From Asterionellopsis glacialis (lineage: Eukaryota > Bacillariophyta > Plagiogrammaphyceae > Rhaphoneidales > Asterionellopsidaceae): a stretch of DNA of 22,651 nucleotides. The stretch covers positions 28,252 to 50,902 of the forward strand of contig WKLE02000849.1 of assembly GCA_014885115.2 (NCBI GenBank), read 5' to 3'. Positions 10,121 through 19,739 of this stretch are shown in pieces (the stretch's first letter is position 1; every line of letters begins with the position of its first letter). The notes under the pieces are model-generated. The model had not been told where the DNA came from. It saw only the letters and a list, made by a program, of their open reading frames with translations, and made no database searches. Made by a program: the position numbers and the translations under genes.

Positions 10121-11135
10121 TACTAATGATCAATCATTATGTATGAAACCAATTTCATACATTCTTTGCTTGAGTAGTATCTGTAATTTTCTTAATTGTA
10201 TTAATGTAAGTATGGAATCAGAATTACATAGATTATGAAGAATTCAAGAAAAATGGAGCAGCCCTTATGTGATGCTTCTTATTTATTATCTGATATCATA
10301 CCAACCACAGGGATTTGCATTCACAAGAAGGATGTTTTATTGGTATTAAAGTAATAATCTTCTTGCAAAACTTCTTGCCTCCTTCTGAATTGTTGAGTCT
10401 CCCTTTCTTACAAACAATATACAATTCAGGACTATATCAATTTATCAGAACCTTGGTGAGATCCTACAACATCCATTGGGTTTACTATAAGCATTCAATC
10501 TAAAATTTTCTTCTTAATAGGTTTTTAGGTGGCCTCTTTTTGCTAAGTTGTCACCCCAGCTTAACAACCTGGTCTGAAAATAGTTTGTATAAAATACTAT
10601 AGCTTTTAAGTGTAGAAGAATTTGCCACAAAAATTCCAAGTTTGAAAACATCCTCTTAAATTGTGGAGATGGAGGAGGATATTGTTTGTTCCTCATGAAG
10701 ATCAAGAATTTGTTTTTAAAGAGGATGCCCAGGAGTTCACTATCACCAAAGTATAAGATATATCAGCATTCTTCCTACCCATACCAAATAGCAGAAACAG
10801 AGACAAAAATTCATAAATAATTGCTGAAGAAGAACAAGAACATAAATGAAGCACCCAAAAAGACCCTGCATACAAAAAAATTAGAATTGTCTACTATTCA
10901 GCCAATTATGGGAATTAGGATGTAGTAGCACTACAAGTACTACTTATTTGTAATAAAGAATAAAAAATAACCAAAATGTAATGTACACTTTTAGAAGCCT
11001 CAAACAAAAATTAAAACTACCCATCCTACTATTTGCTGCCTCACATTATAATTTTAAAATTGGCTACTACTTCAAATGCAGTATACAATTGCTGGTGCTG
11101 TATCAAAATAAAATAGTATTTTTGTATGAGTTTAA

Positions 11136-11162
11136 CCCCCCCCCCCCCCACACACACACACA
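11136..11162 (+). repeat. C14 run followed by a CA microsatellite
   Basis: Fourteen consecutive C (11136-11149) run directly into an alternating CA tract to 11162. It is a simple repeat, prone to length variation and assembly error. Confidence 0.9.
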
Positions 11163-12770
11163 TTCTACTACTATTCTCTGTCCTACTAGTACTGTTATGT
11201 AGAAATTATCTCTTATAATACCAATATAAAAGAAAAGAACAAAATGATTATGCCACTGAGCACACTCTCCAAGAAAGTAAATTACTACACCAGTAATACT
11301 GGTACCTCTAAAAATGATTCCAGTAATTCTTTTAGCCAGATTTTTTGGAATACAAATCATGTAACTTTTAATGCAAGCATGGGCCAAACAAATGAATTTA
11401 TTTTTAGTAGCAATACTTCCCTGGTGTACCAGGTTCAGAAAGGGTATACATGTAGGTTTTGATCAATAACCTAGTACATCATTGCACCCAGACATAGAGT
11501 TTCTTCTTCTAACTATAGGAGCAATACCCCCAAAGCCAAACTAGAACTCTAAAGAAGAGGAGGGTTGCACAGGTATAATAGAACCCTTTCAGTGTTGGTA
11601 CATGGATGAGCATAGTTGTCCTAGAGTAAGTACTCCTGAGGCATAATGGCAATGGTGGGACCAAATAGTATTCGCCAGTGGTGCATTCAACAGAGTGTAG
11701 AGAAGCACCCCTGTACACCAAGTCATCCATAGAGGCAACAAATAAAAAATGGTTATCTGCAAAACAAATATGCTATACTAGTACGTAAGGCAAGAAATAA
11801 GCAAAGGTGTAGTAGTAATTTAGATTTGCACCATATACAAAGTTTTCCTCATTTCTTAAAACAAAAATAATATGATACTAATTGCTAGCACTGTGATATT
11901 TATTACTCCTATTATAGTAATAGAGTGTTTTTTTTTCTTGGACTACTCTAACCCGATCTTTCTAGGCCATTATCATCTTGATTCACAAGAATAATAGTAG
12001 TTGCATGCCTAAAGAACAATGATGTTTGCTCAACAAGTGGAAAACTGTCCCACAAGAACCACCAGTAATTATTATTACATCTTTGTTGTTAATAATACTA
12101 CTAGAGAGAGAAACCACCAGAAGCTGGTGTCTTTTTTGACTAAAATTTTTGCTTTGCTGGAGAACTGAAAAGTAGTCCTCCCACCTACCTAGATACAATA
12201 AAGTACCCAAAAAATGTTCTTTACAAGAAAAGAACACCTGGAGTTCTTAAATAAATTCTTTCATTCCCTTTATAAACTACAGTACCAATAGCACCTAACC
12301 TAGTTCTCTAAACAGATCTGTGCTGTTGCTGTGCCATATGATTCTGAGAAACTAGTTGCCTTCCTTCTGGAAGAAAACAGAAGGTCCAAAAGAAGAAAAC
12401 AAATCAAGTAATCTTTGATAACAACAATCAAATCAGAAGAATAATTTCACTTCCAGGTCCACACTCCTCAATTTCAACAATATCAAATATAATGACCAAA
12501 TTTGCCATAACTGAAGACATCAGTATCATTAGTACTTACTACTAGCACCACTAGTTTGAAAATAAATGTTATTTCTTGAGAAATTTTTTCTGTTTATGAT
12601 AGCAACAATCATCCTTGCAATCAATTCAACTCAGACCACAGTATTCTACGTAGTATTTATTTGGATTGTTTAGCCAAATCATATTTTAGAAAAGGATAGA
12701 AGATGTTGTTATCAACATGACTGATGTGGTGTGAAAACAATGTTTCCTCTGTTTTGATTTGTTAGGTAGT

Positions 12771-12786
12771 CTAGTACTGGTACTAG
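12771..12786. repeat. 7-bp inverted repeat with 2-base centre
   Basis: CTAGTAC (12771-12777) and GTACTAG (12780-12786) are exact reverse complements separated by TG. It is a further GTAC-containing palindrome, about 130 bases outside the mobile element. Confidence 0.35.
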
Positions 12787-12920
12787 CAGCAGAACATGGT
12801 GCAGGTTGCTCCTGTTAAGTCATGCTGCAACAAATGCCAACTGACTCTCTGCTAGGCAGTAGTCTGCATGTAATATCACTGGATTTTGAGTACTTGTGGT
12901 AGTGCATATAAAATATATTA

Positions 12921-13019
12921 CAGTCCACATGCACCAATAAGAAACTTTGGGTTTCTTCGGCAAGCTTGAAAAATTGCATTTTTAAAGACATACCAAGCTT
13001 GAAATCTGAAATCATTTCT
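12921..13019 (+). repeat. Left terminal inverted repeat
   Basis: This is the left end of the element at 12921-13904. It begins CAGTCCACATGCACC, preceded by TA. At the position where it has TG, the right end reads CG on the same strand sense, a C-to-T transition. Confidence 0.7.
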
Positions 13020-13805
13020 TATATGGCATGTTGGATTTTGGATGGGCACACTTTTTTTAATTCTGTGTATAAATAATTGCTTTTGTCATAATTATTATTT
13101 TACTAGTATTATTTTTACTTATTTTAAATGAATACTAAATTTTACTTGTTCTGTTTTAGAGAGCCTGTTTGTACTAAATTCTTTACCAACCTTAAAATGG
13201 AATCTGATAGGTCTAATGCATCCAGAAAATTAGGCATGATTCTGCATGAATAGAACTTTTGAATGATATATTCATGCTAAACTGCTGCAGCACCTGCACA
13301 GCAGCACATTGACAATGGTGACAAATCACTAACAAAACATAAGAATAAACCTTTTTATTACTAACAATGATGACAATTTTTGAATTTTTATCATTGTGTT
13401 AGTTGGATGGAATAATACTAGCCTCCAAAATGGTTGATTATTGACTGAATTTGGTAATTGTGTGTATCAGCAAAAAAAAGTGGATTTGACAACAAAACAA
13501 CCATTGACCATATTTCAAGCCCCACGTTCACTTTTTTTGTATTTTTTTGCCATGGAGGTTCCGACATGGGTGCATTTGTGTTGGTTGATTCTAGTTTGTA
13601 AATGCCATTTTTTTAATCATTGTCGATTCACCACAATATTATGCCTGCACCTAAGACAAGAAAAAATTGTATCTTGCAACAATCAGACATACTGGCACAA
13701 TTACATATCAGATAGGAGGACAAACCTAGATAGTAGAAAAATAATGGTGTTTATTTTTAATTATATTGTTCTTCAAATATGACATCACTATGTTTTCATT
13801 ACATG

Positions 13806-13904
13806 AGAAACATTTCTTATTTCAAGCTTGAGATTTTTGGATTTTTGGTAGAAACGGCAAGATTGGCAAAAATCGGGCTGTTTCTTATTGGTGCGTGTGG
13901 ACTG
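13806..13904 (-). repeat. Right terminal inverted repeat
   Basis: This is the inverted copy of the left end. Read on the minus strand it begins CAGTCCACACGCACC, and on the plus strand it ends TGTGGACTG followed by TA. It keeps several CpG (13855, 13874, 13894), more than the left copy. Confidence 0.7.
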
Positions 13905-14486
13905 TAATTTTTCCAATTATATTTTCTGCCCCAGAGAAAAGAACAATTATCAACTCTACAGGGCCTTGTTCATCTTAAGGCACTACTATTAAGTATACTC
14001 CTCTACTATTTCATTACTTTTGACATTGTGCAGTGACTTGCAAGTTCTCTATCATGGTGTAAATCTTAGGAAAAAAAGATATTGGTGTTGATGTGACTTT
14101 TTTGTCTTTCGAAAATATCGAGGAGCACTCCTTGTCTTGATCAATCATTCACCTCAACACTCCTCTCATTTTTGCAAAATCACAAATCACACATACATTT
14201 GACACTCCTTGCATCACTCCTCCTAGTAAAAAATTCTGAGAAAATCCTCAATTTACAGGAGAGAAGTGTCGTGAAATCTGCGTCTCAAAATACGCGTAGG
14301 ACAACACAGCAGAAGAAGCGAGAGCTCTATCCCTGATCACTGACTCAACAAATCTCTCTCTCAACCAAAATACATCGGGTAACTCACAACGCTCGTGTAT
14401 TCTTACAAAGAGAACTCCCACAACAGCAACAGCAATACATTGCACACCACAGAGAATCAATTAATCAACAAGCCAATACAAAAAAT

Positions 14487-15180
14487 ATGGGTCTTTTCCG
14501 AATGCCATCATCAGCTCAACTTGCTATCATTGGAGTTGTTCTATCCATGTATGCACTTTACGTGGAACACAAGGTAGAACATTTAGAAGAAGACGAAGAT
14601 TTTACAGCCTTATGTGACATTGAAGCAATTTCGGCTTCTTGCAGGTACGTTCGTTCGTGTACATTTTGAAATCGTTTCTTCGCAACAGCAAGAAAGTCTA
14701 TGTTGCAACAGCATTTTAAAGGAAAAAACGAGAAAGAAAAAAAGGATTCAAAATTTTGTGTGCTTTTAAAAATAATTATTGCTCCACCCACTTCCTCACC
14801 CGCCCACTTATGTTCCATATATTTATTTCATTACATGTATAAAACACAGTTCTGTATTTCAATTGCCTGAAGGTAAAATGTTATCTTACTTTGGATTGAT
14901 ACCACATGATCATGTACTGGATGTACCAAATGCTGCCTTGGGGGTTATTTATTACACTTATATTTTGATATTGTCGTCCATGATGCCAGTTTTAGTAACA
15001 CAAATTATCGCATCAATGGCATTGTGTTCTTCTCTATTTTTGGCATACAAATTAACAATTCTAAAAGAGCTGTGTATCCTTTGTTGGACAACACATGTTT
15101 TAAATGCAACACTTTGGTGGAAAACATCACAATTTGCCTCACATCATATCACCAATAAGGACAAGACGAAACAAGAGTAA
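14487..15180 (+). CDS. VKORC1: VKORC1-type vitamin K epoxide reductase
   Basis: This is a membrane thiol oxidoreductase of the ER that reduces quinones (vitamin K epoxide or quinone in animals) using a relay of four cysteines. The product is 162 residues from exons 14487-14644 and 14850-15180, with a 205-nt GTACGT...CAG intron (14645-14849). Human VKORC1 has 163 residues, and the match is collinear: TM1 at about 10-26, loop cysteines C43 and C52 in ALCDIEAISASCSSVF, Asn80 in LDVPNAALG, and the active CxxC as C128-I-L-C131. Two differences stand out. One extra residue lies between the loop cysteines (x8 instead of x7). The human TTYA segment next to CxxC, which includes the warfarin-contact Tyr139, reads TTHV here. 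The tail KTKQE fits the KxKxx ER-retrieval signal. No plastid presequence is visible, so this is not the plastid LTO1-type enzyme. It is convergent with the next gene, 189 bases between stops. The physiological substrate in an alga is unknown. Confidence 0.93.
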
Positions 15181-15369
15181 ATGAGCTAATTTAGAAGCCA
15201 TTTGAACAACTTATAAACGCACGATGATGTGAGACGACATAACGCACAACTTGATCCCCTCTCCTTTTCCACTCCAAAAATTTGCAAAAGTCCTTGGAAA
15301 CCAAAAGTAATCCCAAAAGGTAGTTGCAGTCTTCGATCGAATTATATATTAGGTACTGTAAATCTCTAT

Positions 15370-16038
15370 CTAGTTACCAAAAATACCTCCATCTTCTTCC
15401 GCTTGTTCTAAGGCACCTTTTCCTTCTTCACCATTAGACTGTTCGTCTTGTTCTAAGAACCACGGTGCAACACCTGCTTCTTCGGGGTCAACACCTAGTC
15501 GTTTTGCTTGCCAACCACCCAAGACTTCGGCAGGACTAAGGAAGGACCATCCTCGTATAGTCCCTTGTAAGTAATAATAGTCATCCACAACGCCGGCCCA
15601 AATCTTTTTGCCACCCCATCCACCCCATGTTTCTTTACTAATACTTAAAAATTGACTCCCAACTTCTAAATTCCATTTGCCTTCCGCCTTATCACCCCAA
15701 ATCGCTAGATTCGTACCATCTTCAGTCGTTACTAATCGACACCATGTTTCCTTAATTTGATTAGGATTATTGTTCCAATTCGTACCGACCAACCATTCAG
15801 AACCAACAAAGTCAGCTTCCGTTAGGGCCTCAACTTCTACATATTCCCATTCACCTTCCTCTTCATCATCGGCATATCGACTTTCGGCCAAGGATGTACT
15901 TTGTTCTGACATGCACAGACTTGAGGAACTTTTCTTCACTCTGTGCAGCGATGGCGAAACCCACGCTTGAGCGACATTACTACTTAGTCCTACAAGACAG
16001 CAAAGTGTGGTTATTGAGAGTATCGTAAAAGTCTTCAT
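15370..16038 (-). CDS. Predicted plastid-targeted protein, unknown function
   Basis: The product is 222 residues in one exon, starting at the ATG at 16038. It opens with a clear signal peptide (hydrophobic about 5-24) ending AQA|WVSPS, an ASAFAP-like site with Trp at +1, followed by a Ser/Lys-rich transit-like segment to about 45. This predicts import into the complex plastid. An acidic linker (57-75) leads to a Trp-rich domain of about 105 residues. Visible motifs there are GSEWLVGTNWNNNP, IKETWCRL, WGDKAEGKWNLEVGSQFLSI, ETWGGWGG, DDYYYLQGTIRGW and LGGWQAKRLG. The tail is acidic and Gln/Gly-rich. The pattern of short Trp/Gly strands suggests a small beta-barrel or lipocalin-like fold, but this is a guess and I do not recognise the family. 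It diverges from the NFACT-R gene across an 844-base spacer. Confidence 0.85.
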   Translation of the reverse strand: MKTFTILSITTLCCLVGLSSNVAQAWVSPSLHRVKKSSSSLCMSEQSTSLAESRYADDEEEGEWEYVEVEALTEADFVGSEWLVGTNWNNNPNQIKETWCRLVTTEDGTNLAIWGDKAEGKWNLEVGSQFLSISKETWGGWGGKKIWAGVVDDYYYLQGTIRGWSFLSPAEVLGGWQAKRLGVDPEEAGVAPWFLEQDEQSNGEEGKGALEQAEEDGGIFGN

Positions 16039-16882
16039 TTTTTCTTTTTTGATGTTTTAGCTTTTGTTTTGTTTTGAGGACACACGGGCACTGTTGAGAA
16101 ATTATAATGATCCAATTTTGCTCAACAAGTTAGATGGATACAGATTTGCACTGTTGCAAAGAGTCTATCTACTGGAATGTCAGATGAATTGCTTTGCTTT
16201 TCAAGAAGCTGTACCAGGTAAAGGGATGTGAAAGTATTCCGCAAGCAGGAGGTGTGCAGGCAAGGCGAAGACAATTTAAGGTTTATTCAAATTTTCTATT
16301 TGATTTTAAAGATTAATTTTTCACCTGATTATAATAAATTGTTAACGTTGTGAACCTCTCCAAAAAATAAATTTAAAAAATATAAAAATTAGCTTGAAGC
16401 TAATTTTGAGTCGCAACTGATGTTGCACTTGTCGATCGGCGTTGGCAACAAAATCCCTTTCCCGACGATCGTCAGATCTCTCTTCGCAGTCGGGCAGTGA
16501 GCGATGATGATGGTCGTAGGTTTCTACGGTGCTACGTACTGACTTCAACTTACACAGGCCAATCCACGTGTAGTTTAAAATTTTACTGACGAAGTACAGA
16601 ATCCTTATTTGACTTAGTCGACTAACTTAGTCACTCTCTCTGTGTTCTCTTTCTCGCTGTGGAAGCGATGACGAAGGATTTCCAGCTCACATTTTCTCCT
16701 TCTTTTATGTTCATATGTCGCGATAGCAAGGCCTTTCTGGAGGGGACACCATGTGTTCGATCCGACAGACAGTCTAAAACAACTTCTTTCAACGTTGGTC
16801 CAAAACCAACCCACTGGAAGAAAGACAATTACGCGCCACCCGTAAAAAATCTGTCGAGACAAAAGAACACGATCTAAAAAAA
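16039..16882. other. Spacer between two divergent plastid-protein genes
   Basis: This is the shared upstream region of the genes at 16038 (minus) and 16883 (plus). The half nearest the minus-strand gene is AT-rich. The core at 16430-16560 is CpG-rich, with CGATCG twice, including the perfect 10-bp palindrome GACGATCGTC (16464-16473), and TACGTA near 16533. Open frames at 16614-16877 run on both strands and lack coding character. No TATAAA box is clear for either gene. Confidence 0.5.
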
Positions 16883-18244
16883 ATGAAAAATTTTGTTACG
16901 CAAAAATGCTTTCGGAATGATGTGTTACCATGGATCATTATAATGGTAACAATGACAACCATTACAGCTTTTTCATACTCGCCCTCAGTAAAATCTCCTA
17001 CAGCATTTTCTACATTATCATCCATTCCTCGAAGACGAAAAATTTCAACAACAACATCCACAACTCTGTATGGTGTTTTGTCAAGGTCACAAATTTTAAG
17101 AGCTACTACAAAGACTACAAAAAAGAATAAACCAAAACGACAACAGCAAAGAAGACAATCGAACACTGAGAATACGTTAAATGATACTAGTAACGGAGTC
17201 GCATCATCTTCAACAGCAACGACCAGTTTTTCAAGAGAATTTTTAGAACAAGTTTTGATTGAAATTCAACTTCGACAAGAACGAATTTTAGATGCTTTAG
17301 AACGTGAATTATTGAAAAAGAATAATAATAGTGATAACGACAATGATAATGAAACAAACAGAGATAATAGTAAACAATTCGAGAAGGAGCAACAGCGGCA
17401 ACCACAACAAAAAAATGATTCTATCGAGACAGATACTTTACAACTAACTGACCAGGTAGAAGAGAATAATGATTATCAAATAATACGAACGAAAAAGAAC
17501 AAGCAAGAGCAGAAGGAAGAAAAGATATCTCAACGAAGAAGTGAGGTCCATCATGTTCTTATAACGGTGGAGAAACTTCAACAAAAACTCCAGGAAAAAG
17601 ACAAACACAGTCAAAAGAAGAATCATTCATCTACTTCTACTGGAGTACCTTCTTCTGTGATTAATACGGTACGCCAATCCATTGTTGATATGGGATACGA
17701 ATCCCTCTTGTTAGACTTGTCTCCTACAGAGGGTTGGATTTTGTTTCAACAAAATAATCAAAAGGAATTTGGACGTCCTCAAGGATTTGGAGGATTAGTA
17801 TTTTATAGTCCATTAGGTGTCCCTATATTAGTTTCTAAACCTGGACGTCATAATGATGAAGTTTTACGTCGTGTATCACAACAAACAGCTGGTGATTTAT
17901 GGTTTCAACACGAAGAATATTGCGGATCACGTGTTTTGTTACGTACAAGTTTAAAACGGGGTACTAAAAATTCGAAACAATGTATTCAAATGTCAGCAAA
18001 CTTGGCAGCATATTATAGTGACGATCGTCGTCATTCATCATTTTCAAGTTATGGTGGTAGTGGTGGTGGTGTACCTATTATGTATACAGATCCTAAACAT
18101 GTAGCGGCGGTCATATCTAGGAAGAAAGGGGGTGGAAGTCATTACAGTGACAGAGTGGGGCAAATGAAACGAAGTAAAAGTCTAGGTCGAATGATGGGTT
18201 ATCCAGAAGCTGTGCAAGACATTGCATCTGGGAAAGAACCATAG
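16883..18244 (+). CDS. Plastid-targeted NFACT-R domain protein
   Basis: The product is 453 residues in one exon, starting at the ATG at 16883. A hydrophobic segment (about 15-28) ends TITA|FSYSP, an ASAFAP-like site, followed by a Ser/Thr/Arg/Lys-rich transit-like region, so plastid import is predicted. Residues 80-255 are low complexity (Asn, Gln, Lys, Asp) with likely coiled coil at 119-146 and 222-242. From about 300 to 425 lies an NFACT-R (DUF814) domain: GGLVFYSPLGVPILVSKPGR, then GRHNDEVL (321-328), DLWFQHEEYCGSRVLLR (338-354), SANLAAYYSD (371-380) and VPIMYTDPKHVAAV. In full NFACT proteins (bacterial RqcH, eukaryotic NEMF/Rqc2) this domain binds RNA on stalled large ribosomal subunits. 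The NFACT-N part is absent, so this is not a complete RqcH. The usual WFH and GSH positions read WFQH and GSR. A role on plastid ribosomes or RNA is inferred. Confidence 0.82.
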   Translation: MKNFVTQKCFRNDVLPWIIIMVTMTTITAFSYSPSVKSPTAFSTLSSIPRRRKISTTTSTTLYGVLSRSQILRATTKTTKKNKPKRQQQRRQSNTENTLNDTSNGVASSSTATTSFSREFLEQVLIEIQLRQERILDALERELLKKNNNSDNDNDNETNRDNSKQFEKEQQRQPQQKNDSIETDTLQLTDQVEENNDYQIIRTKKNKQEQKEEKISQRRSEVHHVLITVEKLQQKLQEKDKHSQKKNHSSTSTGVPSSVINTVRQSIVDMGYESLLLDLSPTEGWILFQQNNQKEFGRPQGFGGLVFYSPLGVPILVSKPGRHNDEVLRRVSQQTAGDLWFQHEEYCGSRVLLRTSLKRGTKNSKQCIQMSANLAAYYSDDRRHSSFSSYGGSGGGVPIMYTDPKHVAAVISRKKGGGSHYSDRVGQMKRSKSLGRMMGYPEAVQDIASGKEP

Positions 18245-19172
18245 GGCGAAGTAAACAGGCGTCACAAACAGAACTTGCTTACTATGACTCTAGAGTTTAC
18301 TTTGACCAGATTAGTTAATACAAAATAATGTACTACTATATGCAATATTAGTTTTTCTGGTTTTTTCATTTTTCTTTCATTATTTGTTACTGTGCCTGTG
18401 AAGATTTTTCCGAATTTCACAGAATCACTAAAAAATTCCAAAAGATACATAGTGCTTTATTGATGATCATCCTTAATTGGGGTTCATTTGCCTACGGTAC
18501 ACCCCATTTTGCCACCTGGCATGGCAATGCTATACCCTGTAGACTGCGTTTAATGTTGTTGTGGATTCTCTCACTAGAGAGAGAAGTTCTTTATTGTACC
18601 CATTAAATATGAGTCTGGTCCAGATTTCAGTTACATTGCAATCAGTAGTCCTAGGTTTGTTAAATCCAGGGAACTTGTGAGAGGGATTATGTATGACTAC
18701 GTCATAATTGCGACAGTACAACTGCCACTCACTCTCTCTAGAGGGTATTTCAAGAGTGTACCTGTACAGTACCCGATTGGTGAAAAGCAACTAGACCTAG
18801 GACTCAGAACCACCTCTTCTGTTGTACCAGGTAAAGTAACCAATCATTTTTTCTTTTTTTGTAGTAATGAATGTAGGCACTAAATATTGTTATGTAGAAG
18901 TTGAAGTCTGTCAAGTATTTCTGAAATATGCATCAATAAATAATTTTAGCCGCACTACAATATTAATATTAATTGTTCCTCAGCCACATAAAACAAACTG
19001 AAACTTCCGGAAGTACGAGGGAGAGTGTCATCAACGTAGGCATAAATTTGTATCATTTATCTGCAATCTTCTGGAATTTTGAAGTTTTGGATGCAAATAA
19101 TATACTGTCTAACCTTTACGCACCGTCCATGCTAGTGTAGGCTAATCTTTTGCAATACAAAGTGGTTGTAGA

Positions 19173-19225
19173 GTTACCTGGTACATGTAGGACCTAGAGT
19201 ACTAGGACTACTGACACCAGGTAAC
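19173..19225. repeat. Strong hairpin (19 paired bases)
   Basis: GTTACCTGGT (19173-19182) is the exact reverse complement of ACCAGGTAAC (19216-19225). Inside, GTAG (19187-19190) pairs with CTAC (19208-19211), and CCTAG (19193-19197) with CTAGG (19202-19206) around the loop AGTA. Only small internal loops interrupt the stem. It may be a small palindromic repeat or a structured RNA; nothing here decides between them. Confidence 0.6.
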
Positions 19226-19620
19226 ATGCATGTCACAACTTCTTTATTCACGTACCTTGGTATGTACTTTGTAGATATGCTATGTACGAAATATTCTATG
19301 TCCTATGTATTCCAGAGAATGTAGGAGCAGAAGTGGATTGTAAAAAACAAAAAACGTAAAAACTATGTATTATTTTTTCTTTCGTCCTTTTTTTTGTGCT
19401 TGTTCTTCCGTTCGAAACTTGAGAGTTTTTTTTCCTCAGTTGGATATCTTTCTATTCTTCCCTGCATCTGTGGAGAAGAAATATAATAATTGAAGACAAC
19501 AAACCAGAATAGGACACTCATATTGTTCGCCTGCGTGACCGACGACCGCCAATAATCTTAATAAGTAGGAGTAGTTCTAAAATCTCTATCTTGAGGTCTC
19601 ATCTGTCTTGAGGCAGGTGC

Positions 19621-19662
19621 ATTCGCGGAAATCTCAGTCACGGCGCACGACGCGAAAAAAAA
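19621..19662. promoter_or_regulatory. E2F-like words upstream of the kinase gene
   Basis: ATTCGCGGAAAT (19621-19632) and CGCGAAAAAA (19651 onward) resemble E2F/DP sites (TTTSSCGC and its complement). They lie 80-120 bases upstream of the TATA box. E2F sites regulate cell-cycle genes in plants and animals; function here is inferred from sequence alone. Confidence 0.25.
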
Positions 19663-19739
19663 TCAACAAACATACCTTTTTCTGTTTCTTGTCATAGTTG
19701 AATTCTCCCACAGTCAGTATTATCTTATCTACATAGGAC

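Larger units (their letters stand above)
7883..13524. other. CpG-depleted block
   Basis: I read this stretch line by line and found CpG only at 8119, 8693, 8884, 11673, 11784, 11954, 12649 and 12958. That is 8 in 5,642 bases, with none at all from 8886 to 11672. GpC is not depleted: 9481-10140 has 19 GpC and 0 CpG. By contrast the spacer at 16381-16560 has 13 CpG in 180 bases. Long-term cytosine methylation at CpG with deamination to TpG is the usual cause of such a pattern. The block probably consists of old, silenced repeats. Confidence 0.85.
12921..13904. mobile_element. Non-autonomous Tc1/mariner-like element (984 bp)
   Basis: The two ends are inverted copies: 12921-13019 and 13806-13904, each 99 bases. 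The outer 29 bases, counted from 12917 and 13908, match with one mismatch. The inner ends (12994-13019 and 13806-13830) share CAAGCTTGAAAT with small differences, and the middle of the arms is more diverged. The terminus reads CAGTCCACA and is flanked by TA on both sides (12919-12920 and 13905-13906). CAGT ends with a TA target duplication are typical of Tc1/mariner elements. The roughly 790-base interior has no transposase-like frame. A 113-codon frame at 13441-13782 begins with TTG and shows no DDE-type motif that I can see. It is probably an old internally deleted or decayed copy at the edge of the CpG-poor block. Confidence 0.7.
7711..14486. other. 6.8 kb gene-free region
   Basis: No open frame here has convincing protein character; the longest are 60-113 codons, Phe/Ile/Lys-rich, and mostly begin at non-ATG codons. 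The first 170 bases are the 3' flank of the CaaX gene, with purine-rich A/G runs at 7900-7970. Most of the rest is the CpG-depleted block at 7883-13524, and a mobile element occupies 12921-13904. From about 14100 CpG returns and the sequence becomes the upstream region of the VKOR gene, in which I see no clear TATA box. No tRNA or rRNA was recognised. Confidence 0.7.

Noticed and set aside
11244..11462. 72-codon ATG frame in the CpG-free block
   Set aside because: It is Asn/Ser/Thr-rich with no motif, in a region without any other coding signal.
7883..13524. Organelle or viral insertion as the origin of the CpG-poor block
   Set aside because: No organelle or viral gene remnants were seen. 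Loss of CpG with normal GpC fits methylation decay better.
13441..13782. 113-codon frame inside the mobile element as a possible transposase
   Set aside because: It begins with TTG, is Phe/His/Cys-rich and shows no DDE-type or helix-turn-helix motif.
16614..16877. Overlapping frames on both strands just upstream of the NFACT-R gene
   Set aside because: They are open in several frames at once with no consistent composition. They are best explained as upstream non-coding DNA.
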